Assembly: GCF_037027445.1 (NCBI RefSeq)
Contig: NZ_JBANDL010000002.1
Location: forward strand, 2,852,001-2,916,000
Length of the DNA: 64,000 bases
Direction: 5' to 3'
Source: Lysobacter firmicutimachus
GTDB lineage: Bacteria; Pseudomonadota; Gammaproteobacteria; Xanthomonadales; Xanthomonadaceae
The translations under genes and the position numbers were made by a program. Of this stretch, positions 25,631-33,623 are shown in pieces; the stretch's first letter is position 1, and the number at the start of each line of letters is the position of its first letter. The notes below the pieces were generated by a model. That model made no database searches and was not told the DNA's origin. It was given only the letters and a program-made list of their open reading frames with translations.

Positions 25631-26293
25631 TCAACTCTTGGCCGGCAGGCCGCTGCGATCGATGGCGTCGTCGCGGCCCCAGCTACGGGTGAACTTGAAC
25701 AGCGCGTCGTCGATGTCGTCGACCACGCTGCCGGACTCGCAGGCCTGCACGCTGTCGGCCGTGGCCGCGCCGGCGGCGACGGTCATCAGGCCCTGCTCCT
25801 GCATTCCGGCTTCGCCGGAAATCGAATAGAAAATGCGCTTGCTGCCGGCGTCTTCGAACGAGTACGCGTAGCCGCCGCTGTTGCCGGCGAACCCCAGCTG
25901 AGTACGCTTGAAGCGGCCCGCCGGCGCGCTGTTGTCGGCCGGGAAGCGGTACTCGGCGCGGCCGGCGCCCTGGGCGAAGTAGACGTAACCGGACTGCTCG
26001 TTGGCGCCCTTGGACGCGCAGATCGAAGCCAGCTGACCGCCGCCGAGCTTGCACGCGAACACGATGTCCTCGTTCGCCGCGCACAGCGAGCGCCCATCGC
26101 CGGCCGGCGCCGCAGCCGCCTCGGTGGCGGCGGGCGCGGCCGTCGCCGGCGCTGCGTCGGCCTCGCTCGCCGGCGCGGTCGCGGCCGCGGCTGGCGCGGA
26201 TGCCGCCGCGCTCTCGCCGCCCGGCGCAGTGGGCGAATTGCAGCCGGCCAGCACGGTCAACAACGCAAGGCCCAACAGGTTCGAAGCTTTCAT
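25631..26293 (-). CDS. Putative immunity lipoprotein for the GH19 effector
   Basis: A 220-residue lipoprotein (MKASNLLGLALLTVLAGC, lipobox LAGC) with a long Ala/Pro linker and a C-terminal domain. That domain includes CAANEDIVFACKLGGGQLAS, ICASKGANEQSGYVYFAQG, YRFPADNSAPAGRFKRTQ and SGGYAYSFEDAGSKRIFYSI. The pattern FxC...ICAS...Y..F...YRFP resembles a widespread secreted hypothetical family in Proteobacteria. It ends 56 bp before the toxin start. Neutralisation of the GH19 domain is inferred from the pairing. Confidence 0.78.
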   Translation of the reverse strand: MKASNLLGLALLTVLAGCNSPTAPGGESAAASAPAAAATAPASEADAAPATAAPAATEAAAAPAGDGRSLCAANEDIVFACKLGGGQLASICASKGANEQSGYVYFAQGAGRAEYRFPADNSAPAGRFKRTQLGFAGNSGGYAYSFEDAGSKRIFYSISGEAGMQEQGLMTVAAGAATADSVQACESGSVVDDIDDALFKFTRSWGRDDAIDRSGLPAKS

Positions 26294-26512
26294 GGCAGTT
26301 CCTTGATGATCGAGGTACGGAAAGACGCCGGGATCGGCGGGTTCGTTCGCAGGACGCAAGCGTCCCGGGGCGCGGTCACGGCGCCGGTTCGGATCGGGCG
26401 AAAGTCGGGGCGACGCACGGCGGTGGCCGGCGCGCAGGCGGCGACGAAGCGGCCGGTTCGAACCAGGCGAGTCCGGGCACCCCGATCGCGATGCGAACGA
26501 GGCGCCGTCGGC

Positions 26513-27745
26513 TCAGACCGTATGGCTCTTCGGCTTCTGCTCCGGCGCCTGCGCCGCGAATTGCGGCGCATCCTGCCCGGACTGGAAGGTCGATTGCTCG
26601 ATCGGCTGCTGCGCCGCGTGGGCCTTGTCGACGTGCACGCGCTGATGACCGGGGTCGGTCAAGGCGCCCTGCACGGCGAACAAGCCGCCGCCATTGGCGG
26701 TCGGCACCACGTGATCGATGCGGCTCAGTCCGCTGACCTTGGCCTCGTAGGTCAAGGTCGCGGCTGCGCGCTCGAGTTCGGCGTGGCTCTTGAAGGCTTG
26801 AGGGCCCAGCTTCTCCAACCCGTCCACCGCGTTCTTGAACATGGCGTGGTCGGGATGGGCGGCATTCGACAGCAAGGGCGCGCGTTCGGCCTGCTTCAGC
26901 GCTTCCAGAGTCTTGGGACCGGCGATGCCGTCGTCCTTCAGGCCGTGGGCGCGCTGGAAAGCCTGCAACGCTTCCTTGGTGCGCTCGCCGAAATCGCCGT
27001 CGGCGCGCAGCGCATGGCCGCGCGCGTCGTGATAACCGAGCTGGTTGAGCGACTCCTGCAGGCCGCGCACGGCTGGGCCGCGTTCGTCCTGCTTGAGCAG
27101 CCCGTCGGCCAGCGCATTGCGCGCAGCGGCCGGTTCGCGGGCAGGCGCCCGCGTGTCGGCCTGTCCGATGGACACGCCGTGCTTCTTGATGTCTTCGATG
27201 ATGCCGGGAAGCTTGCGTTCCCAGGCTTCGGCGTAGTTCTGGCAGTCCTTGGCCGCTTTCACGGTCCAGGCCTTGGCCGGGGTGACGCCGTTGACGGTGC
27301 GACGCGCGTTGTACAGATCGTGCGAGTCTTCGTCGATGTAGCGGTCCAGACGCTTGCCGGTGAACAGACCGTCGCGCATGCCCACCACCAGGATCTTGGC
27401 GGCCAGCTCGGGGTCTTTGGCGAGATCGGGATGCTTGACCAGCTGCCCGTTGAGGCCCAGCAGCTTGTCGAAAGTCTTGTAGTTGTAGTCGTGGGTCAGG
27501 TGCACATACCCGCGACCATAGAATTCTTCCCCGCCGCTGTAGCCCAGCTTGCGCGCCTGCGACCGGCCGAAATCTTCTTCCGGGGCGCTGAAATTGCGGG
27601 TTTCGTGCTGCGCCGTCGCCAGCATGTAGGCGATCTGGCGCGTATCGGTGACGCCGTTTTCGAGCGCGGTCTTGACGATGAGATTGACCGACGAATTGCG
27701 GTCTATCCCAAAGCCCTCCGTGCTCCGGCCGTGGCCGTTGCTCAT
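26513..27745 (-). CDS. T4SS antibacterial effector: second GH19-like domain + PG_binding_1 + XVIPCD
   Basis: A 410-residue toxin. The N-terminal domain is a diverged GH19-type hydrolase: QIAYMLATAQHETRNFSAPE places a Glu after the helix, and GEEFYGRGYVHLTHDYNYKT is the core motif. It is distinct from the GH19 effector at 24252-25574. PG_binding_1 is at about 215-280 (SLNQLGYHDARGHALRADGD, AFQRAHGLKDDGIAGPKT). The XVIPCD (LSRIDHVVPTANGGGLFAVQ) ends in Gln/Pro/Lys. The layout recalls the X. citri effector XAC2609, whose immunity protein is XAC2610 (from memory). The upstream FG-GAP-like lipoprotein is the expected inhibitor. Confidence 0.88.
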   Translation of the reverse strand: MSNGHGRSTEGFGIDRNSSVNLIVKTALENGVTDTRQIAYMLATAQHETRNFSAPEEDFGRSQARKLGYSGGEEFYGRGYVHLTHDYNYKTFDKLLGLNGQLVKHPDLAKDPELAAKILVVGMRDGLFTGKRLDRYIDEDSHDLYNARRTVNGVTPAKAWTVKAAKDCQNYAEAWERKLPGIIEDIKKHGVSIGQADTRAPAREPAAARNALADGLLKQDERGPAVRGLQESLNQLGYHDARGHALRADGDFGERTKEALQAFQRAHGLKDDGIAGPKTLEALKQAERAPLLSNAAHPDHAMFKNAVDGLEKLGPQAFKSHAELERAAATLTYEAKVSGLSRIDHVVPTANGGGLFAVQGALTDPGHQRVHVDKAHAAQQPIEQSTFQSGQDAPQFAAQAPEQKPKSHTV

Positions 27746-27867
27746 GGTGCTATCTCCTGTACGTGCATGTCATTGGAATTTGTTGTATCGCCGAGTCCAT
27801 CGAGGGACCCGTGCGTTGCATGTACCAGCGTTGTGTGTGGCTGAAGATCAGCCGCGCCCTGTTCGCA

Positions 27868-28644
27868 TCAGGGCTGGTGAAGCACCTCCTTCATCTCGCC
27901 GTCGACGAGCTTCTCGGTTCTCACCTTAACCCGATCCTGGCCTTCGGTCGAGTCTTCAGTGACACGTTCGACCAGCTTCGGCCGCCCACCTTCGATGGCG
28001 TATGTTTCGACGACGTGCAGGCAACAGCCGTCGGTGGAGGTGGAAACAAGACGCCCGTCACGAACCAGGAACAGGCCGTTGCTACCGATGGTCAGATCGG
28101 AAAATTCCTGGTCGAACTCGAAGCTGTGCCGCGCCGGATCGTACAGATACACGTCGTAGGAAGCGGCGCCGTGCGCGCCCTCCTTGCCGGTCCACAGCAG
28201 CAGGTCGTCGTGGCCGTCGCCGTCGACGTCGGCCAGCACCAGCGACACGCCTTGCGGGAAGCGCTCATCGAGCGGACCGCGGTACAAGGTCTTGGCGCTG
28301 TCCAGATACAAGGCGTCCGGCTTGAGGCTCTGGCGCAGACTGCCGTCGCGCCGGCTCAGGCTCAATTCGACGCCTCGGTTGCACAGGCTCAGGGTATCGC
28401 TCTGCTCGATGCAGGCGGGCGCGGTAAGGCTCAGGCTCAGGTCGCCGGCCTCGACTTGCAGGGCGCCGGAGGCGTTGAGCTGGGCGGAAACAGAGATCGG
28501 CATGGACACTCCTGTGCTCGCCTGGCCGCTCCCCGCCGGCGACGCCGCAGCGGCGGGTGCGGGCGCAGGCGTGCCGCGGTCGGGCGCTTTGCACGCCGCC
28601 AGGCCGCAGATCACGAACAGACAGACGGACTGAAATCGTTTCAT
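27868..28644 (-). CDS. Putative immunity lipoprotein with Ca-binding FG-GAP-like motif
   Basis: A 258-residue lipoprotein: MKRFQSVCLFVICGLAAC, then a Pro/Ala linker. The folded part includes QVEAGDLSLSLTAPACIEQS and LVLADVDGDGHDDLLLWTGK, the second being an EF-hand/FG-GAP-type calcium loop DVDGDGHDD. SYDVYLYDPARHSFEFDQEF and a late STDGCCLHVVETYAIEGGR follow. This resembles the X. citri immunity lipoprotein XAC2610 in layout (from memory). The gene ends 122 bp before the toxin start. A longer reading to 28722 lacks a signal-like start; 28644 is chosen because the signal peptide begins there. Confidence 0.8.
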   Translation of the reverse strand: MKRFQSVCLFVICGLAACKAPDRGTPAPAPAAAASPAGSGQASTGVSMPISVSAQLNASGALQVEAGDLSLSLTAPACIEQSDTLSLCNRGVELSLSRRDGSLRQSLKPDALYLDSAKTLYRGPLDERFPQGVSLVLADVDGDGHDDLLLWTGKEGAHGAASYDVYLYDPARHSFEFDQEFSDLTIGSNGLFLVRDGRLVSTSTDGCCLHVVETYAIEGGRPKLVERVTEDSTEGQDRVKVRTEKLVDGEMKEVLHQP

Positions 28645-28906
28645 CGCATGGTGACCGGTCTTGGGGCAAGTGTACGTCATGCGTGCGGCGCGAGCCGTCG
28701 ATCGCCAATCGGCGCAAAACAACCGGACCCGGCCGCCAGGCGCCAGCCCGGCAGCGGTCCGCCTGCGAGCGAAAATACGGGGTCGGAACGGACAGGCTGT
28801 CCGATTCCGACACTCCTCGCCAGTGTACGAACGGCCTCGCGAACGTCACCGCCCGTGCCGCGACGCGGCCCGGGCGTGCGCGAGCCCCCTGCCCGGCCCG
28901 GACCGC

Positions 28907-30292
28907 TCAGGGCATCGCCGGACGCGGCGCCTGCCGCTCGGGCGCGGCCGACACCGGCTGCATCTGCGCGGCATCCTGCTGCAACTGCTGGCTGGTCTGC
29001 TGCACCGATTGGGTCGCGGCCTGGGCCTTATCGACGTGGGCACGCAGATGGGCCGGATCGTTCAAGGCGCCCTGCACCGCGAACACGCCGCTGCCGCTGG
29101 CATTGGGCACGACATGGTCGATCCGGCTCAGGCCGCCGGCCTTGGCCTCGTAAGCCATCGCCGCCGCCGCGCGCTCGCGGTCCTCGCGATGGGGGTAGCC
29201 GGCCTGCGGGCCGAGTTTCTCCAGGCCGTCGAAGGCCTGCTTGTACAACGCATGGTTCGGATGCGCCGGATCCGACAAGAGCGGCCCCTGCGGGCTCGCG
29301 TCGTTCCGGCGCTGCGCCGGCGCCGCGTTCTTGATCGCGTTCAAGGTATCGCGGCCGGCCTTGCCGTCGTCGTCCAGACCATGCGCGCGTTGGAAAGCCT
29401 CGACGGCCTCCTTGGTGTGCTTGCCGAAATGCCCGTCGGCGGACAAGGGATGGCCCTGCGCGTCGCGGAACCCCAGGCGGTTGAGGTTCTCCTGCAACTC
29501 GCGCACCGCCGGCCCGCGCTCGTCGAGCTTGAGCACGCCGTCGGCCATCGCATCGCGGCTCGGCGCGGGACGCGGCGCGGCATCGTGCGAGCGGTTGCCC
29601 GGCGCCAGCGATACCGGCGGCACCTCGATGCCGTTGTTCTTCAGCAACGCTTCCTGGTTGGCCAGCTGCACCAGCGAGTCTTTCTCGTTGTTGGCGCGCT
29701 TGAGCAGCCCGGGCCACCAGTCCGGCGAGCTTTTGAACAAGGTGTTGTTGTGGGCGATCTTGTAGTCCTGCACCGCCTCGACGATCTGCTTGTCGCTCAG
29801 TTCCGACAGCTTGTAGTCCTTGCCGTACGCCTCCTTCATCCCCTTGTCGAAGATGTCGGGGGTCAGGCCGCGGAACTGCACCGAGGTGCTCCACAAGGCA
29901 TCGTGCACCGCGCGGCCGCGATCGGACAGATCGATGCCGCGCGCCTTCAGCGCCTCGTTCTGCTTGTCGAAATGCGAGCGGCCGATGAAGTCGTGCTGAT
30001 CCTTGCCGAAGCCCGGATCGGACGCGGCCAATTGCTTCCATTTGGCGTTAAACTCGGGCGTCGCCGGGGTCAGCCCCTTGAACTGGTCGCCGTAGCGCGA
30101 CTGTTCCAGGTACTCCTGCACCGTGCCCTTCTTGCTCGACAACTGGTACTCGCCGTAAGACACGCCGCCGGCGTCGCCGACGCCGGTGGAAATCGTCCCG
30201 GCGCCCTTGCCCGAGGACTCGTAACCCGACGAGGTCTGGCCGATATGCCAGCTGTTGATGGCGCGCTTGGCCTTCTCGATATCGTCTGCCAT
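28907..30292 (-). CDS. T4SS antibacterial effector: VgrG-related lysozyme-like domain + PG_binding_1 + XVIPCD
   Basis: A 461-residue toxin. The N-terminal ~230 residues contain GAGTISTGVGDAGGVSYGEY followed by QLSSKKGTVQEYL, a hallmark of the lysozyme/chitosanase-like domain of VgrG-related and phage-tail proteins. DFIGRSHFDKQNEALKARG, RGRAVHDALWSTSVQFRGL and EAVQDYKIAHNNTLFKSSPD follow. PG_binding_1 lies at about 260-325 (NLNRLGFRDAQGHPLSADGH, AFQRAHGLDDDGKAGRDT) and the XVIPCD at about 345-461 (LSRIDHVVPNASGSGVFAVQ). The ATG at 30292 is preferred over the GTG at 30301 because AGGAG is eight bases from it. An LprI-like lipoprotein upstream is its likely immunity factor. Confidence 0.85.
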   Translation of the reverse strand: MADDIEKAKRAINSWHIGQTSSGYESSGKGAGTISTGVGDAGGVSYGEYQLSSKKGTVQEYLEQSRYGDQFKGLTPATPEFNAKWKQLAASDPGFGKDQHDFIGRSHFDKQNEALKARGIDLSDRGRAVHDALWSTSVQFRGLTPDIFDKGMKEAYGKDYKLSELSDKQIVEAVQDYKIAHNNTLFKSSPDWWPGLLKRANNEKDSLVQLANQEALLKNNGIEVPPVSLAPGNRSHDAAPRPAPSRDAMADGVLKLDERGPAVRELQENLNRLGFRDAQGHPLSADGHFGKHTKEAVEAFQRAHGLDDDGKAGRDTLNAIKNAAPAQRRNDASPQGPLLSDPAHPNHALYKQAFDGLEKLGPQAGYPHREDRERAAAAMAYEAKAGGLSRIDHVVPNASGSGVFAVQGALNDPAHLRAHVDKAQAATQSVQQTSQQLQQDAAQMQPVSAAPERQAPRPAMP

Positions 30293-30336
30293 TGCATTCA
30301 CTCCTGTGATCGTTGCTGGGTTTCCCTACCGACGGA

Positions 30337-30879
30337 TCAGCGCTGGCGCGCGATCATCGCTTCCAGTTCGACCGCGCGCTCGGCGGTCATCTTCAATGCG
30401 CAACTGTTGGCCTCGATGCGCTGGGCCTGACCTTCGGTCTCGGCATCCCAGGCGCAGGCCTTGTCCTTCTCGGCGATCCACTTGCGCTGCGCGTCGCGCA
30501 GGACGGACATGTCCGCCGTCGGCAGCAGCGCCTGCAGGCGCTTGTAGGCGGCGTTGAGGCGGCCGTCCTGATACTCGAACTCCTGCTCGATGCAGGCCTG
30601 GATCTCGAAGGTGACGCCGTTGGTGGCTTCGGCGCACTTGCTGTAGGACTCGCGGAACATGCTGGCTTCCTTGTCGGTGGAATTTTCCTTGGGGGCGGCC
30701 TCAGGCGCCGGCGCTTGCGCAACGGCCTCAGGCACGGCAGGCGTCGGCACGGCCTCCGGCTGCGTCGCCGGCGCGGCAACCGGCGCAGGCGTCGCGGCCT
30801 CGTTGGCCGGGGCCTGGGCTTGGCAGGCGGCAGTCAATGCCAGCAATGCGGCCAAGCCGCAGCGATGAATGGCGTTCAT
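30337..30879 (-). CDS. Putative immunity lipoprotein with LprI/DUF1311 lysozyme-inhibitor domain
   Basis: A 180-residue lipoprotein (MNAIHRCGLAALLALTAAC) with a Pro/Ala-rich linker to about residue 70. The C-terminal domain has the DUF1311/LprI signature: IQACIEQEFEYQDGRLNAAY, KRLQALLPTADMSVLRDAQR, KWIAEKDKACAWDAE and a final Cys and AERAVELEAM. LprI-type proteins inhibit lysozyme, so the domain itself predicts inhibition of a glycan-cutting toxin. It sits 44 bp upstream of the effector with a lysozyme-like domain, which makes the pairing convincing. Confidence 0.87.
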   Translation of the reverse strand: MNAIHRCGLAALLALTAACQAQAPANEAATPAPVAAPATQPEAVPTPAVPEAVAQAPAPEAAPKENSTDKEASMFRESYSKCAEATNGVTFEIQACIEQEFEYQDGRLNAAYKRLQALLPTADMSVLRDAQRKWIAEKDKACAWDAETEGQAQRIEANSCALKMTAERAVELEAMIARQR

Positions 30880-31128
30880 GCGGATTACGTCTCTCCCTGA
30901 CCCGTCGGGTGCGCGCGGATTCGCGCCATCGGAGCCCAGTCCCAGGCCGTGCGGCATCGTAGCAGAGGCGATCCGAGTATCAGCGCAAATTCGGGGCGCG
31001 AAGCTGAACGCGCCTCCATCCCTAGCCTCAACCGCGTCGCTCCCGCCCTCCACATGCCCACCGCGCGGCAAGATCGGCGTCCGCGCTCGAGTTCGAACGG
31101 CGCCCACGATCGACCTGACCTCCGCCGC

Positions 31129-31281
31129 TCAGCGCTGCCACTCGGGGCGAACGCATTCGGAGTAGCAGATCTTGCAGTCCATCGTAGAACGGCCGCACTC
31201 GCACGAGGCGACGGCCGAAGCCTCGTCCGCATCGATCGCGCTCGCCGCAATGTAGAAATCGGCGCCCCAGGCCAGTTTCAT
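31129..31281 (-). pseudogene. Remnant of a DUF4189 gene (C-terminal third)
   Basis: A 50-codon frame, MKLAWGADFYIAASAIDADE through CKICYSECVRPEWQR. It aligns with the end of the intact DUF4189 protein at 34796-35284 (LAWGYDYYATARGPSVLEAS ... CKISYSDCSLPVRAN). The signal peptide and first two thirds are missing, and the region upstream (to about 31380) does not restore them in one frame. This is the far end of the DUF4189 array and looks like a decayed member. Confidence 0.7.
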
Positions 31282-31420
31282 CCGGCCACCGTCGATCAGC
31301 GAGGCCGGTCTGCAGTTCCGCGCCGCTCAGGCCGATTAGCGCGCAGCGGAATAGTCGAGCGTTATCGCTCCGAAGAAACATTGAGCCAGGCGTGCAAATT
31401 CGAACACACCTAACACTGGG

Positions 31421-31909
31421 TTATTGCACCCGAACCGGCAAGCTGCAATCCGTATGCAGCACGCGGCATCCCGAGTCCTTCTGATTGCACCGCCCCATCG
31501 CGAGTTCGGTCGCGCGTTCGATGGATGCTGCGGTCTGGACGATGTAGTTCCTGTCGCCGGTGACCATTACCGCGCATTGATCGAAGTAGCTGGCGTCGAG
31601 TACGCACTGCTTGCCGCCGCGCTCGCGACAACGTTCCAGCGCGATGCGCTCCGCCTCGCGTCTGGAACTGGCCCCGGAGACCGCCCCCAAGGCCGCATTC
31701 GGTCCGTCGGCCGCAATCGCGCCCCAGGAACTCTTCCATACCGGTCGGGGCGAAGCCGGCCGCCCCTCGGGGGCCGGCATATTGTGGCGCCAACCGGGCC
31801 CATCGGGCGGCACGCAGTTAGGCGACGGAGGAATGCCGGCAGGACATTGTGCGGCCGCCTTCCCCACGAGAACCAACAAAATCGAGCAAGTCGCCAGAAC
31901 CCCCTTCAT
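31421..31909 (-). CDS. Secreted DUF4189 protein, type B copy 1
   Basis: A 162-residue secreted protein: signal peptide MKGVLATCSILLVLVGKAAA, then QCPAGIPPSPNCVPPDGPGW, RHNMPAP, a Pro-rich spacer and the DUF4189 core: SSWGAIAADGPNAALGAVSG, CRERGGKQCVLDASYFDQCA, VMVTGDRNYIVQTAASIERA and CRVLHTDCSLPVRVQ. Its cysteines probably form disulfides in the periplasm. It is closest to the copy at 33624-34115. A run of 13 C lies 60 bp upstream. The role is unknown; placement inside the T4SS island suggests immunity or an accessory envelope role. Confidence 0.85.
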   Translation of the reverse strand: MKGVLATCSILLVLVGKAAAQCPAGIPPSPNCVPPDGPGWRHNMPAPEGRPASPRPVWKSSWGAIAADGPNAALGAVSGASSRREAERIALERCRERGGKQCVLDASYFDQCAVMVTGDRNYIVQTAASIERATELAMGRCNQKDSGCRVLHTDCSLPVRVQ

Positions 31910-31968
31910 CTCAAAGTCCTTTTCGCCGCAAAAAGCCGCCACCTCGCGCGCGGAATGCTCAATCGCAG

Positions 31969-31981
31969 CCCCCCCCCCCCC
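31969..31981. repeat. Homopolymer of 13 C (G on the coding strand)
   Basis: An uninterrupted run of 13 C, 60 bp upstream of the start at 31909, is by far the longest homopolymer seen in the window. It lies in the leader or promoter region of the DUF4189 gene. Such tracts can change length by slippage, and they are also prone to sequencing error. Confidence 0.85.
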
Positions 31982-32059
31982 AAAGTGTCGAACCACAATG
32001 TGTCGAGTAGCCGATCCTAGCGTCTCGCGGCGCCACGGAGGGAATTCATCGCATGAAAA

Positions 32060-32084
32060 AAATGGCGCCATAAAGGCGCCATTT
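32060..32084 (-). terminator. Intrinsic terminator after DUF4189 copy 2
   Basis: A perfect 10-bp stem (32060-32069 with 32075-32084, 5-nt loop), read on the minus strand, runs into a T-run (complement of aaaaaaaa at 32055-32062). It follows the stop at 32142 by 57 bp. Confidence 0.88.
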
Positions 32085-32141
32085 AGTGTGATTCAGCGAT
32101 TGGGAACGACGATACCGCAATAGCGATACTCATGGTTGCGG

Positions 32142-32645
32142 TCAGTCGACGCGTACCGGTAGCGAGCAATTGGAGTAGTAAACGCGGCACTCCGTATCGC
32201 GGGCGCTGCACTTCTCGATCCCAAGCTCCGAGGCCCGTTCGATCGAGATCGCGGTCTGCGTCAGATACCGCGACTTGCCGGTCACCAACACCGCGCATTG
32301 GTCGTAGTAGGAGACATCCAGCACGCACTGCTTGCCGCCTTGTTCGCGGCAACGCTTCAACGCGACTTTCTCGGCCTGGCCCTTGGAGTCTTCACCAGAG
32401 GCCACGCCCAAGGCGGCACTGACGCCATCCGCCGCGATCGCCCCCCATGTCCGCTTCCATCGGGGGCGTGGAACGGCGCTTTCTTGCGACGACGCAGGCG
32501 CGCCATGGCGCCAACCCGGCGCATTGGGCGGAACGCACTGCGGATTCCCCGCCGATGGGATACCAGCCGGGCATTGGGCAGCGACGTCCCATGCATGAGC
32601 GGTCAGAGCAAGTCCGATCACCCAGAGTGCGTGCTTAATGCTCAT
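32142..32645 (-). CDS. Secreted DUF4189 protein, type B copy 2 (diverged)
   Basis: A 167-residue protein: signal peptide MSIKHALWVIGLALTAHAWD...AA, then QCPAGIPSAGNPQCVPPNAP, GWRHGAP and the DUF4189 core: RTWGAIAADGVSAALGVASG, CREQGGKQCVLDVSYYDQCA, VLVTGKSRYLTQTAISIERA and CRVYYSNCSLPVRVD. It is the most diverged type B member, with an extra two residues in the first Cys loop. It has its own terminator at 32060-32084, so it is probably expressed alone. Function unknown. Confidence 0.85.
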   Translation of the reverse strand: MSIKHALWVIGLALTAHAWDVAAQCPAGIPSAGNPQCVPPNAPGWRHGAPASSQESAVPRPRWKRTWGAIAADGVSAALGVASGEDSKGQAEKVALKRCREQGGKQCVLDVSYYDQCAVLVTGKSRYLTQTAISIERASELGIEKCSARDTECRVYYSNCSLPVRVD

Positions 32646-32707
32646 ATCATTGCCGGCGGCCGTGAGACTAGGCATCGTCTTAGATAAGAACGACAAAATC
32701 ACACACC

Positions 32708-32729
32708 AAGGGCGCCCGAGGGCGCCCTT
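32708..32729 (-). terminator. Stem-loop after DUF4189 copy 3
   Basis: A perfect 10-bp stem (32708-32717 with 32720-32729, 2-nt loop) lies 18 bp after the stop at 32748. On the minus strand it is followed by GGTGTGTGATTTTG, a weak U-tract. Confidence 0.65.
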
Positions 32730-32747
32730 CATGGAAATACATGAACC

Positions 32748-33242
32748 CTACTGCGCGGGAACTGCGTAGGCGCAGTCCGAGTACAAGACCTTGCAATTAT
32801 TCGACGATTCAGCGCACCGATCCATCGCGAGTTCGGATGCCAAGGGGACGGTTGCCGCATGGGCAGCGGCATAGAAGCCATCATCGCCCCACGCCACCAC
32901 GCCGCATTGGTTGGTATAGGTAAGACTGATTTTGCAACCGCCGCCGCCCTTAGAACTGCAATAAGCGAGCGCTTCCTTCTCCGCCGCACGCTTGGTAACA
33001 GCCGCCGAGGCGGCGCCGACCGCATTATTGCTGGTGTCGATGGCCACCGCGCCCCACCGAGAAGACCACTTTGGACGCGGAGACGGAGCCGGCTGCGAAG
33101 GATTTTGCGCCGGCATGTTGTGACGCCAGCCTGGGCCGTCGGGCGGGATGCATCCCGGTGTATTCGGAATACCTGCAGGGCACTGAGCATAAACAACTCC
33201 GCTCGCAGCCAATAACAATAGAGCCAACGTAGCAATGCGCAT
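32748..33242 (-). CDS. Secreted DUF4189 protein, type A copy 1
   Basis: A 164-residue secreted protein: signal peptide MRIATLALLLLAASGVVYA, then QCPAGIPNTPGCIPPDGPGW, RHNMPAQ, a Pro-rich spacer and the core: SRWGAVAIDTSNNAVGAASA, CSSKGGGGCKISLTYTNQCG, VVAWGDDGFYAAAHAATVPL and CKVLYSDCAYAVPAQ. Type A is marked by NTPGCIPPDGPGW and QCGV(V/L)AWG, against PSPNCVPPDGPGW and QCAV(M/L)VTG in type B. The start at 33242 has GAGGAGG upstream. Just before the gene is a short relic resembling the virB6 3-prime end. Confidence 0.85.
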   Translation of the reverse strand: MRIATLALLLLAASGVVYAQCPAGIPNTPGCIPPDGPGWRHNMPAQNPSQPAPSPRPKWSSRWGAVAIDTSNNAVGAASAAVTKRAAEKEALAYCSSKGGGGCKISLTYTNQCGVVAWGDDGFYAAAHAATVPLASELAMDRCAESSNNCKVLYSDCAYAVPAQ

Positions 33243-33318
33243 CCCACCCCTCCTCATGACGCTATCCACGCAAAGACTACTTGCAACCAGACTCCGCGCG
33301 AATGGCACTCCACAACTA

Positions 33319-33348
33319 TCAGCGCCCCACCTTAACAGTATCTTGGTA
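33319..33348 (-). pseudogene. Possible relic of the virB6 3-prime end
   Basis: One frame here reads YQDTVKVGR followed by a stop, close to the last residues of VirB6 (HQDTVKTGARE, stop). Like the intact virB6 tail it stands immediately upstream of a type A DUF4189 gene. The match is short, so this is tentative. The surrounding 33243-33568 holds no intact gene. Confidence 0.4.
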
Positions 33349-33568
33349 AATCCGGTGCGCGAGCCAAGGATAAGTCTTGATGTCTTGAACCTTATCTCCA
33401 TCATATCGTGACGACGCGCCGCTTACTCGGCAAAGAGAAGGACAATACGAATGACACCTGCAAGTGTGACTCGCTTACTCTGAAGAAGATTCACCTAACA
33501 AAGAATGAAACAGACACTACTGCGCTCGATCAACCCACCGCATGGCAGCTCTTCTTCGGCAAGATCTG

Positions 33569-33597
33569 AAAAAAAAACAGCACCATAAAGGTGCCGT
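33569..33597 (-). terminator. Intrinsic terminator after DUF4189 copy 4
   Basis: An 8-bp stem with one G-U pair (33577-33584 with 33590-33597, 5-nt loop), read on the minus strand, is followed by nine T (complement of 33569-33577). It lies 27 bp after the stop at 33624. Confidence 0.88.
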
Positions 33598-33623
33598 TTT
33601 TCTAGAGCAGCGAGAGGGGAAAC

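Noticed and set aside
31028..31381. 117-codon minus-strand frame around the DUF4189 remnant
   Set aside because: The frame encodes no DUF4189-like sequence; the similarity lies in a different frame (31129-31281), reported as a remnant.
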